64,000 bases of DNA from CAVUNY01 sp963843535 (GCA_963843535.1 CAWJKU010000004.1:434001-498000); one strand, 5' to 3'. Shown: positions 43,006 through 52,811, counted from the first letter of the stretch. Translations and numbers: made by a program. The notes: generated by a model not told the origin, from the sequence alone.

Positions 43006-45870
43006 TCACTCAATCGAAAACTGAATTATATCTTCGGCGGTGTTCCCTGCCAGGTCGAATGCGACGACTTTTAATGTGTGGTTCCCCGCCACGACAGCCC
43101 AGGCCAGGTTGTATGGTGAGGAGCTGCGGCTTTCTACTAATTTTCCGTCAACCACAAAATCGACTTTCTCCAGCCCAACCGTGTCACTGGCGTCCACCTG
43201 GAAGTTGAGCGACGTTGTATCCAGTGAAAATTGCTGTTCGTTAAATGGTGTAAGAATCCGCAAACGGGGCGGGGTATTATCCACAGTGACTTGCAAAATC
43301 GCCGTGTCGAGGCGTTGGTCCTGGCGAACCACCTGCAGGCGCAAGACATACAAGCCGTTCGACTGCCCGGTATCCCAGGCGGCGAGCAAACCATCTTCAA
43401 CGGGTGTTTTCACCTGGTCCCCCACAGTGAGCCAGACTTCGGGGTTCAGACCCTGCCCGACCTGCAGCTGGTAGTAAGAGAAATCAGTGCCGCTGGCCGA
43501 TCCGCGCACAGAGATCAGCCCTCGGACCACTCCAAACTGCGCCGGACTGGAGATTTCTACCCCCGGTTGAACAGTGGGCGGTTGAATGCGGTCGTAGTTT
43601 TCAGGTGGGATGGGCAAGCCCGCCAGTTTTCCCCACTGCTGGGCCTCTTCTGGCAGTACCAGGAATGTGCGTTCTTCCACCAATTCTGGTTGGGTGAAAA
43701 CTGTGGCCAGCAGCCCGGACTCGCGGTTGATTTGAAAGGTCCGGTAGAGTGTATCCGGGCCGGTGGGTTCATTGCCTATCAAAAATACCTCGTTTACCAC
43801 GTTCGGGCAGTCCTGGGTCGGCAGCAAACCAGAAGGAGAACACACATCCATTTTACTGACACCTGGCGGTTCGGTCCAATTGGCAACTGGCAGGTCCTGG
43901 CTGGCATACTGGATTAACGCATGCCAGAGACCGGCGGCCAATCGAGGGTCCAATTTTTCGGTGGAAGCCGACTCTTCTGGCAGCCCCATCCAGGTTACCA
44001 CCAGCCGCTGTGGGGTGTAACCGGCTGTCCAGGTCTGACGGCCATCGGCGGTGGCGCCCATCTTGGCCCCGGCGGGACGGCCAATTTCCAACAAGTTGGG
44101 ATAACCCAGGCTGGCCCAGCGCGCGGGTTCATCGCTCAAGACGTTGTGAACCAGGTAGGCCAATGGGGCGCTGACCACCGGCTGGCTTTCTGGGCTGCCA
44201 GCATCTAATAAGCGCCGTCCCTGGATGTCGACCACCTGCAGCACGATCACTGGTTCAAGACGTGACCCGGGCTGCACGCGTTGGCCGCGCAGCTCGCCCA
44301 GGTTGGCGATCGTGCTGTAGGCCTGAGCAGCGTCCAGCAGGCGGACGGCGCCGCCTTCAAAAATTAGCTGGCTGGGATCGGCGGTCCGGGTTAAACCAGA
44401 CAGGCCCAGCGGTTCAGCGAGCTGCCAGGCGTTCACCCCGCCGATCTGTATGAGCAGCTGCTGCAGCGGGGCCAGGATGTCATTAGCCAGTGCTCGCCTG
44501 AGGCTGATCGGACCGGCATATTTTCCATCGGGATGCGTGATGATATCCAGGCTTGAGGCAAGCTGGCCGGGAATATCCCACACCAGGCTGGCCGGCCCAA
44601 ATCCGCGTGAGAAAGCAGTCACCGCCAGGATGGGTGTCAGGAGTGTCCCGGGAGCATGCCCGTTGCTGGTATTGGCTTCATGGAGGATATCGGAATCACC
44701 GGTGAAAGCCAATACCTGACCATTGGTAAGGTCCAGAACCGCCGCGCTGGCTTCCAGGCCCGAATCCTGGGGTTGAATGTCTGGGGGCAGGGAGGGCAGA
44801 AGCTGTTCTGTCTCACATCCCCTGGATGGTGTAGGCGTTTGCCCTTCGCTGCGAGACAATTGTGCCTGCAGGCTACAGTTGACCTGCGCCTGCAGTGCCA
44901 GATCCAGGCTGGTGGTGACCTGCAAGCCGCCCATTTCAACCTGACTGCGCCCGTATCGCCTGGATAACTGGTCCAAAACCAGGTTTATAAAAGCCGGGTA
45001 AATGGTTGGGGTGTCTGATGGGGGAACACGCAGCACCAATTCAAAACTGCGGGCAGCATCGTACTGCTCCTGGTCTACCATGCCGCTTTCAAAAAAAACA
45101 TCCAATAAAGTTTGCTGGCTTTCCAGCGCGGCTTGAGGCGCATCTAACGGATTGAGAGCAGGCGCCTTCAGAACTGCCGCGAGCAGGGCCGCTTCACCCA
45201 GGTTTAATTCCGCGGCGGATTTGCCAAGGTATAGTTGGGCAGCGTTTTCCACCCCATAAGCCAGACGGCCAAAATATACGCTGTTCAGGTACCATTCCAA
45301 TACCTGAGCTCTGCCAAAACGGCTCACCAATTGCCCGGCAAGCATACGCATGCGCAGGGAACGACTCACCCCGGGGGTTTCTTGAGGCAGGATCAAGCGG
45401 TCGATGAGTTTTTCGGCGATGGTCACCGGTTCTACATCTAACAGGTGCTGCCACGCGATCCCCGAACTCTGCCAGAAGTCAGGTTCTGAAACATGGATGG
45501 TCGCCTGGATCAGAAAAGGGGAAAGGTGATCGGGTTTTTGTGGATCAAAGACCAGGTATTTACGCGCGGTCCCTGCGTCTTGCACGGTATACAACAGGTG
45601 CTGACCGGTCCGGTCGTACAGGCGCGTTGGCTGCATCAAGAGCCCGTCATCCGGGTTGAGCAGCGCGGGCAGTTGTGAAATGGACGGTAAGTCAGAAGTT
45701 AAGCCGGCATACAAACGGCTGGCAAGCAAGATGCTCCCGGATATCACCGCGACAACCAAAAACCCAATCACCCAGGCTGCCTTGCCAATCCGTGAGGAAA
45801 AAGAGCGATGGTGAACTAAATTCCGGTGCCGGCGGCGTTGGAGCAGCAGGTAATGGGGCAGCGGTCGCAT
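43006..45870 (-). CDS. PBP1-type glycosyltransferase with degenerate transpeptidase domain
   Basis: A 954-residue class A penicillin-binding-protein architecture: one TM helix near residue 40, a GT51 glycosyltransferase at about 110-310, a transpeptidase-like domain at about 340-660, and Ig-like domains at about 770-954. The GT51 part keeps SEPDFWQSSGI and VLEWYLNSVYFGRLAYGVEN, with both key glutamates. The transpeptidase part lacks its active site: the PGSTFKP motif reads PGTLLTP (Ser and Lys of SxxK both Thr), and KTGTT reads KMGAT. It is likely a glycan polymerase or scaffold that no longer crosslinks. The end, DNTPPRLRILTPFNEQQFS onward, is a Big_9-like domain. Confidence 0.85.
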   Translation of the reverse strand: MRPLPHYLLLQRRRHRNLVHHRSFSSRIGKAAWVIGFLVVAVISGSILLASRLYAGLTSDLPSISQLPALLNPDDGLLMQPTRLYDRTGQHLLYTVQDAGTARKYLVFDPQKPDHLSPFLIQATIHVSEPDFWQSSGIAWQHLLDVEPVTIAEKLIDRLILPQETPGVSRSLRMRMLAGQLVSRFGRAQVLEWYLNSVYFGRLAYGVENAAQLYLGKSAAELNLGEAALLAAVLKAPALNPLDAPQAALESQQTLLDVFFESGMVDQEQYDAARSFELVLRVPPSDTPTIYPAFINLVLDQLSRRYGRSQVEMGGLQVTTSLDLALQAQVNCSLQAQLSRSEGQTPTPSRGCETEQLLPSLPPDIQPQDSGLEASAAVLDLTNGQVLAFTGDSDILHEANTSNGHAPGTLLTPILAVTAFSRGFGPASLVWDIPGQLASSLDIITHPDGKYAGPISLRRALANDILAPLQQLLIQIGGVNAWQLAEPLGLSGLTRTADPSQLIFEGGAVRLLDAAQAYSTIANLGELRGQRVQPGSRLEPVIVLQVVDIQGRRLLDAGSPESQPVVSAPLAYLVHNVLSDEPARWASLGYPNLLEIGRPAGAKMGATADGRQTWTAGYTPQRLVVTWMGLPEESASTEKLDPRLAAGLWHALIQYASQDLPVANWTEPPGVSKMDVCSPSGLLPTQDCPNVVNEVFLIGNEPTGPDTLYRTFQINRESGLLATVFTQPELVEERTFLVLPEEAQQWGKLAGLPIPPENYDRIQPPTVQPGVEISSPAQFGVVRGLISVRGSASGTDFSYYQLQVGQGLNPEVWLTVGDQVKTPVEDGLLAAWDTGQSNGLYVLRLQVVRQDQRLDTAILQVTVDNTPPRLRILTPFNEQQFSLDTTSLNFQVDASDTVGLEKVDFVVDGKLVESRSSSPYNLAWAVVAGNHTLKVVAFDLAGNTAEDIIQFSIE

Positions 45871-45878
45871 AATTCAGA

Positions 45879-47765
45879 TCAGGGAGTGCTTGAAAATGTG
45901 GGGCTCGGTGAAAGGGACGGCGTGGTGGAAGGGGTTACTGTGGTAGTTGGCGTTAATGTTACCGTCATAGAAGCCGTGGCTTTCGCTGTGAGCGTGGAGG
46001 TCGGGGTACGGGTGGCAGGCTGGGTCTGGGTGCTTGTGGGGGTACGCGTTGGCGGCGTAGCCGATGCGACCAGGTTTTGCAAATGCTGGGAGGCCGTCAG
46101 GAACTGGCTGGCTGTGAGCGATGCGCCATTCAGATCCTGAACTTCGGTCCAGTCGGCGATGGCGGCAGAAAATTGCTTCATCTCTTCCAGAGTCAGTGCG
46201 CGCCAGTAGTAAGTCTGAGCGAACTCGCCATCGCTGTTTGCCAGGCGAAGCGCCGAGCTAAAAGAGCGCCAGGCCTCGGAGTTGTCGCCATCCAGGCGAG
46301 CAGCCCTGCCAAGGCCGAGATAAACCTGGAAAACATTCGCTTTGATTCCGTTTGCGATATTCAAATCTTCCCTGGCGTTGTCGGCATCTTCCAGATCAAT
46401 ATAAATAAATGCCCGGATCAAACGTGCATCGAGTGACCTCGCATTGAGGGCCACGGCCCGGTCAACTGCCCGCAATGCGGCTGCATGATCGCCCTGCGCG
46501 GCATAGGCCTGTCCCAACCATGCCAGGGACTGAGCATTATCTAAAATATAGCGGGTATAAATTTCCAATGGCGCAATCGATCCCCGCAGATCGTCATTGG
46601 CGCGGTACATTTCTGCCAGCAAGAGATAGCCGTCAAGCGAACCTGGGTCCAATTCAGTGGCCCGCTGCGCAAATCCCAGCGCCTGTTCAGGCTGATCCAT
46701 CGCCAAACTGGCGCGCGCCTGCAAAACAGCCACCGCCGGCGAATCAGGATTCGAGCGCACAGCCTCAGCTAACACGGCCATCGCCGATTGGGGATCGTTC
46801 TGTTCGATCAAAAGTGTTGCCAGTTCCAGCTGCGCCTCAAGGAAATTGGCATCCAGGGCAACTGCTTTTTCCAGGTTGGTGCGGATTGCGCTTTTTAAGC
46901 CAGGGCTGGTTTTTTGCAGCAAGCGGGCCTGCCCCAGATACGGCGGGGCAAACCTGGGATCCATGTTTATGGCCTGTTCGTAGGCCTGAAGGGCGTCGGT
47001 GGGTTTATCCAACATGCGATTGGCCTCACCCAACAAGTAATATAAATCTGGCTGGCTGTCTTCTTTTATTGCCTGCTGCAGGAAAGTGACTGCCCCGGTC
47101 CAATCGCCGCGCTGTAATGCAATCAGGGAGGAACGGTATGATTCGGTCCTCGGATGGGGCGTGGCTACATACAGGGCAGTGGGAGTAGAGGTAATAAGTT
47201 CAAAGGCCGCTTCTCCCGTCGGTTTTGGGGTTGGCGTTACGGCCTCGGTTGCGGTGGGGGTTTCTGTAGGCACATCGCTGGTCGGAGCCGGTGTATAGCG
47301 TTGGATCCAGCGGATGAACGCCGGAACTTCCTGGCGGTTGAATCCGAAAGCCACCACGATGATCACCGCCGCCAGGACCAATACCCCAACGATGGTCAAG
47401 GCCAGGCGGAGTTTGGATGGCCCGGGAAGCTGACCGGGAATCGTCTGTTTGGCAAAATACTGCGATTCCCAATTGCGTCGCTGCAGGTTGGCCGGAATCG
47501 CCAGGCTGGGATCCGGCGGGAGCGCGCCCTGGAGGATTAATCCTCGCCGGGCGGTCACATTTTGCGGGTCGCGTTTGAGGGTCTCTTTCAGGCAGAATAT
47601 CAATTCCCGGCTGCTTGTCACCACGGCGCTCATCCACATCCAGTATTGGGCGTTGTTCGGGTTGGTTTTGATCAAGCGGGTGAGCAGGTCGCGGGCCCGG
47701 TTCTTATCCCCAGCCTGGATCGCAGACATCGCTTCCTGAAATACTGTATCTTCCGGGGTGATCAT
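45879..47765 (-). CDS. Membrane-anchored TPR protein with Thr/Pro-rich tail
   Basis: A 628-residue protein. The first 100 residues form a small TPR-like unit (AMSAIQAGDKNRARDLLTRL), followed by one transmembrane helix (LALTIVGVLVLAAVIIVVAF), a Thr/Pro linker and some ten TPRs (about 205-560, e.g. PDLYYLLGEANRMLDKPTDA). The last 60 residues are a Thr/Pro/Ser tail. It probably scaffolds an outer-surface assembly. A promoter TTGTCT-17-TAAACT places the start of transcription at its ATG. It is divergent from the LysM gene and lies 8 bases upstream of the PBP gene, so the two likely form one operon. Confidence 0.82.
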   Translation of the reverse strand: MITPEDTVFQEAMSAIQAGDKNRARDLLTRLIKTNPNNAQYWMWMSAVVTSSRELIFCLKETLKRDPQNVTARRGLILQGALPPDPSLAIPANLQRRNWESQYFAKQTIPGQLPGPSKLRLALTIVGVLVLAAVIIVVAFGFNRQEVPAFIRWIQRYTPAPTSDVPTETPTATEAVTPTPKPTGEAAFELITSTPTALYVATPHPRTESYRSSLIALQRGDWTGAVTFLQQAIKEDSQPDLYYLLGEANRMLDKPTDALQAYEQAINMDPRFAPPYLGQARLLQKTSPGLKSAIRTNLEKAVALDANFLEAQLELATLLIEQNDPQSAMAVLAEAVRSNPDSPAVAVLQARASLAMDQPEQALGFAQRATELDPGSLDGYLLLAEMYRANDDLRGSIAPLEIYTRYILDNAQSLAWLGQAYAAQGDHAAALRAVDRAVALNARSLDARLIRAFIYIDLEDADNAREDLNIANGIKANVFQVYLGLGRAARLDGDNSEAWRSFSSALRLANSDGEFAQTYYWRALTLEEMKQFSAAIADWTEVQDLNGASLTASQFLTASQHLQNLVASATPPTRTPTSTQTQPATRTPTSTLTAKATASMTVTLTPTTTVTPSTTPSLSPSPTFSSTP

Positions 47766-47771
47766 CCTATG

Positions 47772-47800
47772 AGTTTAGCACAGCCCTGTTGTTGAGACAA
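47772..47800 (-). promoter_or_regulatory. Promoter of the TPR gene, leaderless
   Basis: On the minus strand TTGTCT, 17 bases, TAAACT, then 6 bases to the ATG at 47765. The TGC before TAAACT makes an extended -10. It overlaps the -35 region of the divergent LysM promoter. Confidence 0.6.
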
Positions 47801-47821
47801 GCCTTCAGACCCGGGTATAAT
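47792..47821 (+). promoter_or_regulatory. Promoter of the LysM gene, leaderless
   Basis: TTGAGA (47792-47797), 18 bases, TATAAT (47816-47821), then 7 bases to the ATG at 47829. Transcription would start at or next to the ATG. The -35 boxes of both divergent promoters share bases 47795-47797. Confidence 0.6.
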
Positions 47822-47828
47822 TCCGGTC

Positions 47829-48809
47829 ATGAACGTAAAAAACCTGATCCGTTTCCTGACCGCATCGATCATCTGGCTGGCTTCAGGCTGCCAGACGATT
47901 GCCACGCCGGTCATCGGAACCCCAACCCTGACGCGCAGCGGTGTTTTCATTCCGTTCCACACCCAAACACCCAGCGTGACGGCTACCCTGCCAACCTCCA
48001 CGCCGCCAACGGCTACCCCGGTCCCAACCACAACGCCTACCCCGCGTACGCATGTGGTAAAGGCAGGCGAAGATATGACGGGCATCGCCTTACGCTACCG
48101 GGTGCCGTTAGCAGATTTGAAAACCGCCAATCCGACCGTGAACCCGCGTTTGATGCTGGTCGGCACCATATTAATTATCCCGGGAACGGCTCCAGCGGTC
48201 ACTGGTGAGGCACCGGTCACAACGACTCCCCAGGCGGTCCGTTTGGAGGCGCCAGCCTGTACTGCGGACGCCGCCGGGGGGGTATGGTGTTTTGTGCTGG
48301 TGCATAACCAGAGCAAAACCCCGATCATCAATGCGACCGCACTGTTTCACCTGTTGGATGGCGCCGGCAAAGAAATAGGCAAGCAAAAAGTGTCGCCCCC
48401 GCTGGATCTGTTGCCTGGCGAGACGGCGCTGCCAATGGCCGTATTTTTCGCGCCTCCGCTTCCTGGTGGGTATAAAGTGACCGTTGAACTGGGCACAGTT
48501 TTACCGGCTTCCTCGGTCGCAGAGCATTACCCGGTGGTAAAAATTGATGCGCTGCAAACCCAGATCGAGGCGGACGGCCTTTCAGCCGTGGCTGCCGGGA
48601 CGGTCAGCCTGGCTGAAAAACAGGTGGAGCCTGCCCAGCTGTCTGTGCTGTTGGTGGCATTTGGGACGGATGGTAGTGTGGTAGGGCTGCGGCGCTGGGA
48701 TACATTAAATCCGCCCCGGTCGGATCAGCCGCTCAAATTTGAAGTTCAGGTCTATTCCACAGGGCGACCTATCCAACGAGTAGATGTTTATACAGAAGCG
48801 CGCAAGTGA
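47829..48809 (+). CDS. LysM-domain lipoprotein
   Basis: A 326-residue predicted lipoprotein with lipobox LASGC at about residue 21, then a Thr/Pro linker, a LysM domain at about 75-120 (THVVKAGEDMTGIALRYRV with VNPRLMLVGTILIIPG) and a C-terminal beta-rich domain of about 180 residues (FHLLDGAGKEIGKQKVSPPL, then PGETALPMAVFFAPPLPGGY). LysM binds peptidoglycan-type glycans. Divergent from the TPR protein, next to a PBP1-type gene, so a cell-envelope role is likely. Confidence 0.82.
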   Translation: MNVKNLIRFLTASIIWLASGCQTIATPVIGTPTLTRSGVFIPFHTQTPSVTATLPTSTPPTATPVPTTTPTPRTHVVKAGEDMTGIALRYRVPLADLKTANPTVNPRLMLVGTILIIPGTAPAVTGEAPVTTTPQAVRLEAPACTADAAGGVWCFVLVHNQSKTPIINATALFHLLDGAGKEIGKQKVSPPLDLLPGETALPMAVFFAPPLPGGYKVTVELGTVLPASSVAEHYPVVKIDALQTQIEADGLSAVAAGTVSLAEKQVEPAQLSVLLVAFGTDGSVVGLRRWDTLNPPRSDQPLKFEVQVYSTGRPIQRVDVYTEARK

Positions 48810-48853
48810 GTAGAAAGTAGACGTTCAGATTTCAGGACGCAGACTGTACAGAA

Positions 48854-50302
48854 TCAGCGCGTATTCCAGACGAAGAAAGACTCATTCGCGCAAATCTGTT
48901 CTTGCGCCGGCACATTTAGACAAACAATGTAAGGGATAATAACGCCATTTTCCGCATTGGATAATGGCGGTATGGTTACCCTGGCTAAGCCGTTCTGATC
49001 GGTAGGGGGAAGGTTATATGAAACCTTTTCGCCATTTGGCATGCCCAACATCACAAATGATTCGATGTCTGAGATCGGCATGCGCCCTTTGCTTGTGAGC
49101 AGAACGATCTGGATCACCTGAGATTCCTGATTGGAAATCTGGGGCTTAACTTCGGCCGCAGTGAGATCGACCATCTTCCGGTTGAACGAGAAAATTTCTT
49201 GATCAACCCTCTTTTGCTTTTCAATGTATGCCTGTCCCAATGACACCAGTTTTACTTGTTGGTCAGGGGCAAGATCAGAGTAGAAATCGAGGCAGTATTT
49301 GTCAAAACACTGGCGGGCGATCGTCTGCCCATCCGACTCGATTAAGTACGGTTCTGACAGCGGTTTTCCAGAGATCTCCAACCCGCCGTGGCTGGCGATA
49401 AAATGGTCAAATAAAACCGGTACATGATAACCCAGATCGTCTTTTACCGCGTAAAAAACCATGTTTTCTTTTGGGCCAAATTTTTGGGGAGCAGGATCGC
49501 TGTATGGAAGATTTAGAACCACAGCCAGCGTGCGCAAACGCACGGTCGCCAGGTTATCTTTGGGCACGTACACTACAACTTTTTCCAGCACCTGTTCCAG
49601 GTTACCATCAGGCGCGATGTAGGGGTTGGTCAACGGACTGCCAAAAAGGGTGTAGTCGCCTATACGAGCCACACTGCCTGGATTGAGAACCTCAATACCT
49701 TTATTCCAGCCGATGGCGTTTTCGGATGCACCGACATGGGCGCATTGTGTGCCGCAGGCGTAAATTCCATATGCCAGTAAATGAACGGTAGGTTGAGGAT
49801 CATCTAAAAGAACGTAAAACCCCATTTTTTCAAAATACTGTTCCAAACGGTGGTTTTGAGGGTTGTAGCGAACCCCGGTGAGCGGTTTTCCCACATAGCG
49901 CAAACCGAAAAATTTTTTATGGTAGAACTCAGCAAATCCTTCATACACGGAAGGAGTGCTGGTTTGATTGGCCATCAGTCTCTGCGTGTCGAGCATTTCC
50001 CCGATGGGGGCCAGGTATGACCGGTCGGCTTCCGATTGGGCAGATGAGTTATAGCACATCAACACATTCGTGGTGAACTGGCATAAAACCCCACCGCGGT
50101 TAAATGGGGCTGAAATCGCCGGACCTAATTCTTTTTCCCCGCCCAGACTTTGGTAAAAGTCTCTCAGATCAGAGCTGACGGGCACCTGCCCCTGGGGTGT
50201 TGGGGAGGGAGTGTCAAAGGCGATCCCACTACAAGCAGATAGACCCAGCAGAAACCCCCAAAACAGCAAGGCCATAAGTTTTCGCCGAATTTTCTTAATC
50301 AT
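48854..50302 (-). CDS. Secreted lipoprotein of unknown function
   Basis: About 480 residues. The Met at 50302 (MIKKIRRKLMALLFWGFLLG) gives a proper signal peptide with lipobox GLSAC; AAGGATGGGG lies before it. A longer frame upstream to 50407 lacks a signal. Past a Pro/Thr stretch, the protein has LGPAISAPFN and GKPLTGVRYNPQNHRLEQYF repeats that resemble LGFP-like or surface-repeat motifs, and a late GKPLSEPYLIESDGQTIARQ in the same pattern. Several such lipoproteins occur in the window. Confidence 0.6.
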   Translation of the reverse strand: MIKKIRRKLMALLFWGFLLGLSACSGIAFDTPSPTPQGQVPVSSDLRDFYQSLGGEKELGPAISAPFNRGGVLCQFTTNVLMCYNSSAQSEADRSYLAPIGEMLDTQRLMANQTSTPSVYEGFAEFYHKKFFGLRYVGKPLTGVRYNPQNHRLEQYFEKMGFYVLLDDPQPTVHLLAYGIYACGTQCAHVGASENAIGWNKGIEVLNPGSVARIGDYTLFGSPLTNPYIAPDGNLEQVLEKVVVYVPKDNLATVRLRTLAVVLNLPYSDPAPQKFGPKENMVFYAVKDDLGYHVPVLFDHFIASHGGLEISGKPLSEPYLIESDGQTIARQCFDKYCLDFYSDLAPDQQVKLVSLGQAYIEKQKRVDQEIFSFNRKMVDLTAAEVKPQISNQESQVIQIVLLTSKGRMPISDIESFVMLGMPNGEKVSYNLPPTDQNGLARVTIPPLSNAENGVIIPYIVCLNVPAQEQICANESFFVWNTR

Positions 50303-50622
50303 CCCCATCCTTCTCCGAGAGCTTGTGATAATAAAATCAGGTAAGGGGCGTTTTTCCCCCATGAAAATTACCGTTAATAAGAGAATATTCTTCTGGGAGC
50401 AGTCCAATCGGCAAGCGAAAAATAATAACCTGGCATGACGCGCTCAATGGCGCTCATAGCGCAAGTATATTTAGGCTTATTAATAATGACTCAATGGGTC
50501 GAGGCCACCCTTAAGCAATTTTACATCAAAATGGGTATACGCACAATAACAATCACCTTACGAATTTTTATATTTAGAATAATGGTAGAATCGCCTTCAT
50601 ACACCGTTCAGGGGAGGTGGAC
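50303..50622. other. Divergent gene-free region
   Basis: 320 bases between the lipoprotein start (minus) and the thiolase (plus), AT-rich at 50500-50590. TATATT and TAGAAT occur at 50570-50580 but no convincing promoter pair could be chosen. An open frame through 50435-50626 has no ribosome site and unconvincing composition. Confidence 0.5.
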
Positions 50623-51840
50623 ATGACAGATGTAGTATTTGTTCAGGCGCTGCGTACCCCGATTGGGGCACTGGGAGGAAGCCTGGCAGGGATTCGCCCT
50701 GACGACCTGGCAGCGCTGGTTTTACGGGCGGTAGTCGCAAAGGCCAGCCTTGACCCGGCTCTGATTGAAGAAGTTTACCTGGGATGTGCCAATCAGGCTG
50801 GTGAGGATAATCGGGATATTGCCCGGATGGCCGTACTTCTGGCAGGCTTTCCGGTAGATGTGGCGGGGGTCACAATAAACCGGCTGTGCGCCTCTGGTTT
50901 GAACGCGGTCAACCAGGCCGCCAGGAGTATCCTGGCTGGGGAGGGTGACATATTCATCGCCGGCGGGGTGGAGAGCATGTCGCGCGCGCCGTATTCCATG
51001 CCAAAATCCGAACGTGCATATCCGTTTGGAAACCAGACCGCCTGGGATACTGCCCTGGGCTGGCGCTACCCGAATCCGCGCATGGTAGAAGCATACGGCA
51101 TCGAATCCATGGGAGAAACGGCCGAAAATATAGCCCAAATGACCGGGATCAGCCGTGAAGAGCAAGATGCGTTTGCCCTGGAAAGCCACCGCCGGGCAGT
51201 AGACGCGATCGACGGCGGTAAATTTGCTGAGGAGATTGTTGCCGTACAGGCTCTCCAGCATAAAGGTGATCCAATCCTGGTGACCACGGACGAGCGCCCG
51301 CGGCGAGACACCTCTTTGGCAGCATTAGCCCGCTTAAAGCCCGCCTTTCGCCAGGGCGGCACGGTGACAGCCGGCAATTCTTCCGGCATAAATGACGGGG
51401 CAGCGGCCCTGTTGATGATGAGCGGCACTCGCGCCCGGCAGCTCGGTTTGCAGCCCATGGCGCGCTGGGTCGGTTCGGCTGCGGCCGGCGTCCAGCCCCG
51501 GTTGATGGGCATGGGGCCAGTTCCGGCAGCGCGTAAAGTCCTTACCAGATGCGGCCTTGAAATGGCTGATATCGGCCTGGTGGAGATTAATGAGGCGTTC
51601 GCAGTGCAGGCGCTGGCCGTTTCCAGGGAGCTGAGTTTGGACCCGGAGCGGACCAATGTCAATGGAGGGGCGGTGGCGCTCGGACATCCGTTGGGTTGTT
51701 CTGGCGCGAGGATCCTGGTCACGCTGCTGAACGAGATGCGCCGCCGTCTGCCAGGCGAATCGAGCCCCTATTATGGTATGGCAGCTCTGTGCGTGGGCGT
51801 TGGACAAGGTGAAGCGGTGATCGTTGAGGCATTGCCTTAA
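50623..51840 (+). CDS. Acetyl-CoA acetyltransferase / thiolase
   Basis: A 405-residue thiolase, either condensing two acetyl-CoA or cleaving 3-ketoacyl-CoA. The acyl-accepting cysteine lies in NRLCASGLNAVNQA (about 88), the histidine in NVNGGAVALGHPLGCSGAR (about 354), and the second cysteine in LCVGVGQGEA near the end. The ATG at 50623 follows GGGGAGG. The next gene begins at its stop (TAATG). A pairing with an epimerase-like reductase may serve 3-ketoacyl or isoprenoid metabolism; this is not established. Confidence 0.93.
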   Translation: MTDVVFVQALRTPIGALGGSLAGIRPDDLAALVLRAVVAKASLDPALIEEVYLGCANQAGEDNRDIARMAVLLAGFPVDVAGVTINRLCASGLNAVNQAARSILAGEGDIFIAGGVESMSRAPYSMPKSERAYPFGNQTAWDTALGWRYPNPRMVEAYGIESMGETAENIAQMTGISREEQDAFALESHRRAVDAIDGGKFAEEIVAVQALQHKGDPILVTTDERPRRDTSLAALARLKPAFRQGGTVTAGNSSGINDGAAALLMMSGTRARQLGLQPMARWVGSAAAGVQPRLMGMGPVPAARKVLTRCGLEMADIGLVEINEAFAVQALAVSRELSLDPERTNVNGGAVALGHPLGCSGARILVTLLNEMRRRLPGESSPYYGMAALCVGVGQGEAVIVEALP

Positions 51841-52811
51841 TGAAGGTTCTGGTAACAGGCTCCACAGGTTTTATCGGCGGCGCATTATGCCGGGCGTTGC
51901 TGGAACGCGGATATGACGTACGCGCATTCCACCGCAGTACCAGCAACCTGCGCCTGCTGGAAGGGCTGCCTGTCGAGCATGTGATTGGCGACCTGTCCCA
52001 ACCGCAGTCCCTCCTGGCTGCCGTACAGGGATTGGATGCGATTTTCCACGTGGGGGGGTGGGTAGGAATGAACGATCCGGGCCGCTTGTATGCGATCAAT
52101 GTGGAGGGAACGCGGGCAGTCGTTCAGGCGGCGCTTCAAGAAGGGGTGGCCCGTCTGGTATATACCAGCTCGGTTGCGGCCCTGGGTATTCCCCAGACGG
52201 GCGTGCCGGGTCTGATCGATGAATACCACACCTGGAATTTCATCCCCGAGCAGTTCCCGTATGGGTATGCCAAGTACCTGGCGGAGCTTGAAATCCAGAA
52301 AGGGGTGTCGATGGGGTTGGATGCGGTAATTATTAACCCCACCCTGGTATTAGGTGCAGGAGACATCTACCGCCAGTCATCTTCCATAATTTTGCAGGTA
52401 GCCAGCCGGAAAGTGAGCATCGCCGTGGAAGGTGGGGCTAATGCCGTGCATCTCGACGATGTCGTGGATGGGCATATTGCGGCCTTACTGCGCGGAAAAC
52501 GCGGCGAGCGCTATATTTTGGGGGGAGAAAACCACAACTATCTGGATCTTATCCAGCACATTGCCGGCGTGACAGGCGTTCCTGCGCCAAGTGTCGTCCT
52601 GCCTGGTTGGCTGGTACGTGCGCTGCGCGGTCCAGCCGGTTTTCTGGAGCGTTTCATCAACCTGCCGGTTACCGCGGACGTGTTTATCCTGGCAGGGCGC
52701 TATTTATATTACGATACGCGCAAAGCGCGCAGCGATTTAGTCTTACCCGCGCCAAGGCCCGTCGAGCAAGCTGTGGCGGAGGCGTTTGCCTGGTTTAAAG
52801 GGAGCGTTTAA
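51840..52811 (+). CDS. NAD-dependent epimerase/reductase (dihydroflavonol-reductase-like)
   Basis: Extended SDR of 323 residues. VTGSTGFIGGALCRALLERG is the nucleotide-binding motif with AFHRSTSNLRLLEG following, a pattern also seen in the hopanoid-associated HpnA group. VYTSSVAALG supplies the serine and YGYAKYLAELE the YxxxK. HLDDVVDGHIAALLRGKRGE and YILGGENHNY are shared with dihydroflavonol 4-reductase-like enzymes. Its start overlaps the thiolase stop by one base. Substrate unknown. Confidence 0.82.
   Translation: MKVLVTGSTGFIGGALCRALLERGYDVRAFHRSTSNLRLLEGLPVEHVIGDLSQPQSLLAAVQGLDAIFHVGGWVGMNDPGRLYAINVEGTRAVVQAALQEGVARLVYTSSVAALGIPQTGVPGLIDEYHTWNFIPEQFPYGYAKYLAELEIQKGVSMGLDAVIINPTLVLGAGDIYRQSSSIILQVASRKVSIAVEGGANAVHLDDVVDGHIAALLRGKRGERYILGGENHNYLDLIQHIAGVTGVPAPSVVLPGWLVRALRGPAGFLERFINLPVTADVFILAGRYLYYDTRKARSDLVLPAPRPVEQAVAEAFAWFKGSV

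Noticed and set aside
50435..50626. 63-codon plus-strand frame before the thiolase
   Set aside because: No ribosome site, it overlaps the thiolase start, and its composition looks non-coding.
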